From Tannerellaceae bacterium (GTDB taxonomy: Bacteria; Bacteroidota; Bacteroidia; Bacteroidales; Tannerellaceae): a DNA stretch of 32,787 nt. The position numbers and the translations under genes were made by a program. Below the pieces are notes generated by a model that saw nothing but the letters and a program-made list of their open reading frames with translations, made no database searches and was not told where the DNA came from. Location of the stretch: contig JAISXD010000023.1 of assembly GCA_031270665.1 (NCBI GenBank), positions 1-32,787 of the forward strand. Direction: 5' to 3'. Position 1 is the first letter of the stretch, and each line of letters starts with the position of its first letter. Below, in pieces: positions 32,034 to 32,787 of the stretch.

Positions 32034-32072
32034 CTGATAAGACTAAATAAGACTAAATAAGTTTCTGATAAG
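32034..32072 (+). promoter_or_regulatory. Phased ATAAG repeats, likely response-regulator operator
   Basis: ATAAG cores start at 32037, 32047, 32057 and 32068, i.e. spaced 10, 10 and 11 bp. The first two belong to perfect 10-bp tandem units ATAAGACTAA, and the first and last share CTGATAAG. A near-inverted half-site TAGTCTAT is at 32023-32030. Helically phased direct repeats are what OmpR/PhoB-family regulators bind. The array sits about 37-75 bases above the predicted receptor transcription start, where an activator is expected. Confidence 0.55.
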
Positions 32073-32094
32073 GAAGTTTTCGCTGAACACACCT

Positions 32095-32102
32095 TACCTT
32101 CG
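32095..32102 (+). promoter_or_regulatory. -7 element for the outer-membrane receptor gene
   Basis: TACCTTCG matches TAnnTTTG at all but one position, 25 bases above the ATG at 32128. There is no good -33 element, as expected for a promoter that needs an activator. Confidence 0.4.
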
Positions 32103-32127
32103 TCGTACAAATTTAAAAGAAATAAAA

Positions 32128-32787
32128 ATGAAGAATATAATCGTATATATGGTATGCGCAATAGCAACAAGTTTAGCAATGGCTAATGCGCAAACAATTA
32201 CCGGAAAGGTTATAAACCGGAACCAAGAACCGGTTGAATATGCGACAGTTGTACTGCAAGCAACCGATTCGCTGTATGTAAATTCTACCTATACGGATTC
32301 TGTGGGACATTTTGTATTCTCGACGGATATGTCGGTATATCGTTTAGTCGTTCAACACTTGCTGTACGAAACTTACGAAAAAAGTTATTCCGGCGAATAT
32401 GCCATTACCGTTGAACTGACGGAAAAAGAAAACGCGCTTGGTGAAGTCGTAGTGAAAGGTGAAAGGCCTGTTGTCAAATTAGTGGACGGTCGAATAACTT
32501 ATAACATGCCCGCGTTACTCTCCGGTACGACAGTAAGCAACGCATACGAATCCATACTCCGGTTACCAGGAGTACGGGAACAAAACGGATCGCTTACCCT
32601 TGCCGGAACAAGCAGTGTAACCGTGATCATTAACGGACAGGTTACATCCATGCCGCACGAGAATCTGATGGCAGCGCTCAAAATGTATCCTGCCGAAATG
32701 ATTCAAAGCGCAGAAATCATGTACAGTGCTCCGCCTCAGTATCATGTGCGTGGGGCAGCCATCAATTTGGTTTTGAAAGGCGATAAT
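32128..32787 (+). CDS. TonB-dependent-receptor-like outer-membrane beta-barrel protein (3' end outside window)
   Basis: 220 residues are visible and the frame is open to the window edge. It starts with a signal peptide (about 1-22, ending AMANAQ), followed by a CarboxypepD_reg-like beta-sandwich (TITGKVINRNQEPVEYATVV ... GHFVF, to about 105). A linker LGEVVVKGERPVVKLVDGR leads to a plug-like domain (NAYESILRLPGV, VIINGQV, YPAEMIQSAEIMYS). This is the layout of the outer-membrane beta-barrel family 3 related to TonB receptors, usually 700-900 aa. It is divergent from a two-component system with likely operator repeats between. The ligand is unknown. Confidence 0.88.
   Translation, partial: MKNIIVYMVCAIATSLAMANAQTITGKVINRNQEPVEYATVVLQATDSLYVNSTYTDSVGHFVFSTDMSVYRLVVQHLLYETYEKSYSGEYAITVELTEKENALGEVVVKGERPVVKLVDGRITYNMPALLSGTTVSNAYESILRLPGVREQNGSLTLAGTSSVTVIINGQVTSMPHENLMAALKMYPAEMIQSAEIMYSAPPQYHVRGAAINLVLKGDN

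Overview
The window comes from a Bacteroidota chromosome, most likely order Bacteroidales and closest in feel to Parabacteroides/Tannerellaceae or a neighbouring family; the genus is inference. Pointers are the purH-mreB-mreC-mreD-mrdA-rodA block, the gldH-ricT pair, a serine palmitoyltransferase (sphingolipid synthesis), a DUF5606 protein, a CarboxypepD_reg-type outer-membrane receptor, and repeated promoter motifs of the Bacteroidota form TAnnTTTG (sometimes with an upstream TTTG/TTG) with few Shine-Dalgarno sequences.

Layout. 1-1042 is an AT-rich accessory remnant: the tail of an unknown gene, then a 110-aa unknown gene overlapping an HD-domain phosphohydrolase that is cut short. 1043-1627 is a gene-free element bounded by 19-bp inverted repeats and carrying a 22-bp tandem array. 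1870-9114 is a purine-synthesis and cell-shape operon (purH, mreBCD, PBP2, RodA) whose genes are separated by short gaps or overlap. It converges on gldH and ricT (minus strand). Next come serine palmitoyltransferase (minus) and, divergently, a diacylglycerol/sphingoid-type lipid kinase whose end overlaps convergent trmN6. lon follows, then DUF5606 and rplS (minus). 17.6-19.2 kb is a gene graveyard with a possible antitoxin fragment and a multiply frameshifted ABC-transporter permease. fucP-fucI form a short fucose uptake/isomerisation operon. A minus-strand pair encodes a phosphoethanolamine-transferase-like enzyme and a hybrid sensor kinase. A plus-strand operon encodes a bifunctional nuclease-UVR protein, a CNT nucleoside transporter and RsmE. 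The window ends with an OmpR-type two-component system divergent from the start of an outer-membrane receptor gene.

How the genes work together. Most of the window is core physiology: envelope elongation (MreBCD/PBP2/RodA), membrane lipid synthesis and modification, proteolysis (Lon), translation (L19, RsmE, TrmN6) and sugar/nucleoside uptake. The most distinctive regulatory signal is a set of four ATAAG cores, phased at 10, 10 and 11 bp, lying between the two-component operon and the receptor. It looks like an operator for the OmpR-type regulator encoded next to it. The most distinctive structural signal is the 585-bp inverted-repeat element beside the truncated HD gene. I did not find a convincing complete novel system. 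No tRNA, rRNA, CRISPR array or complete insertion sequence was seen.
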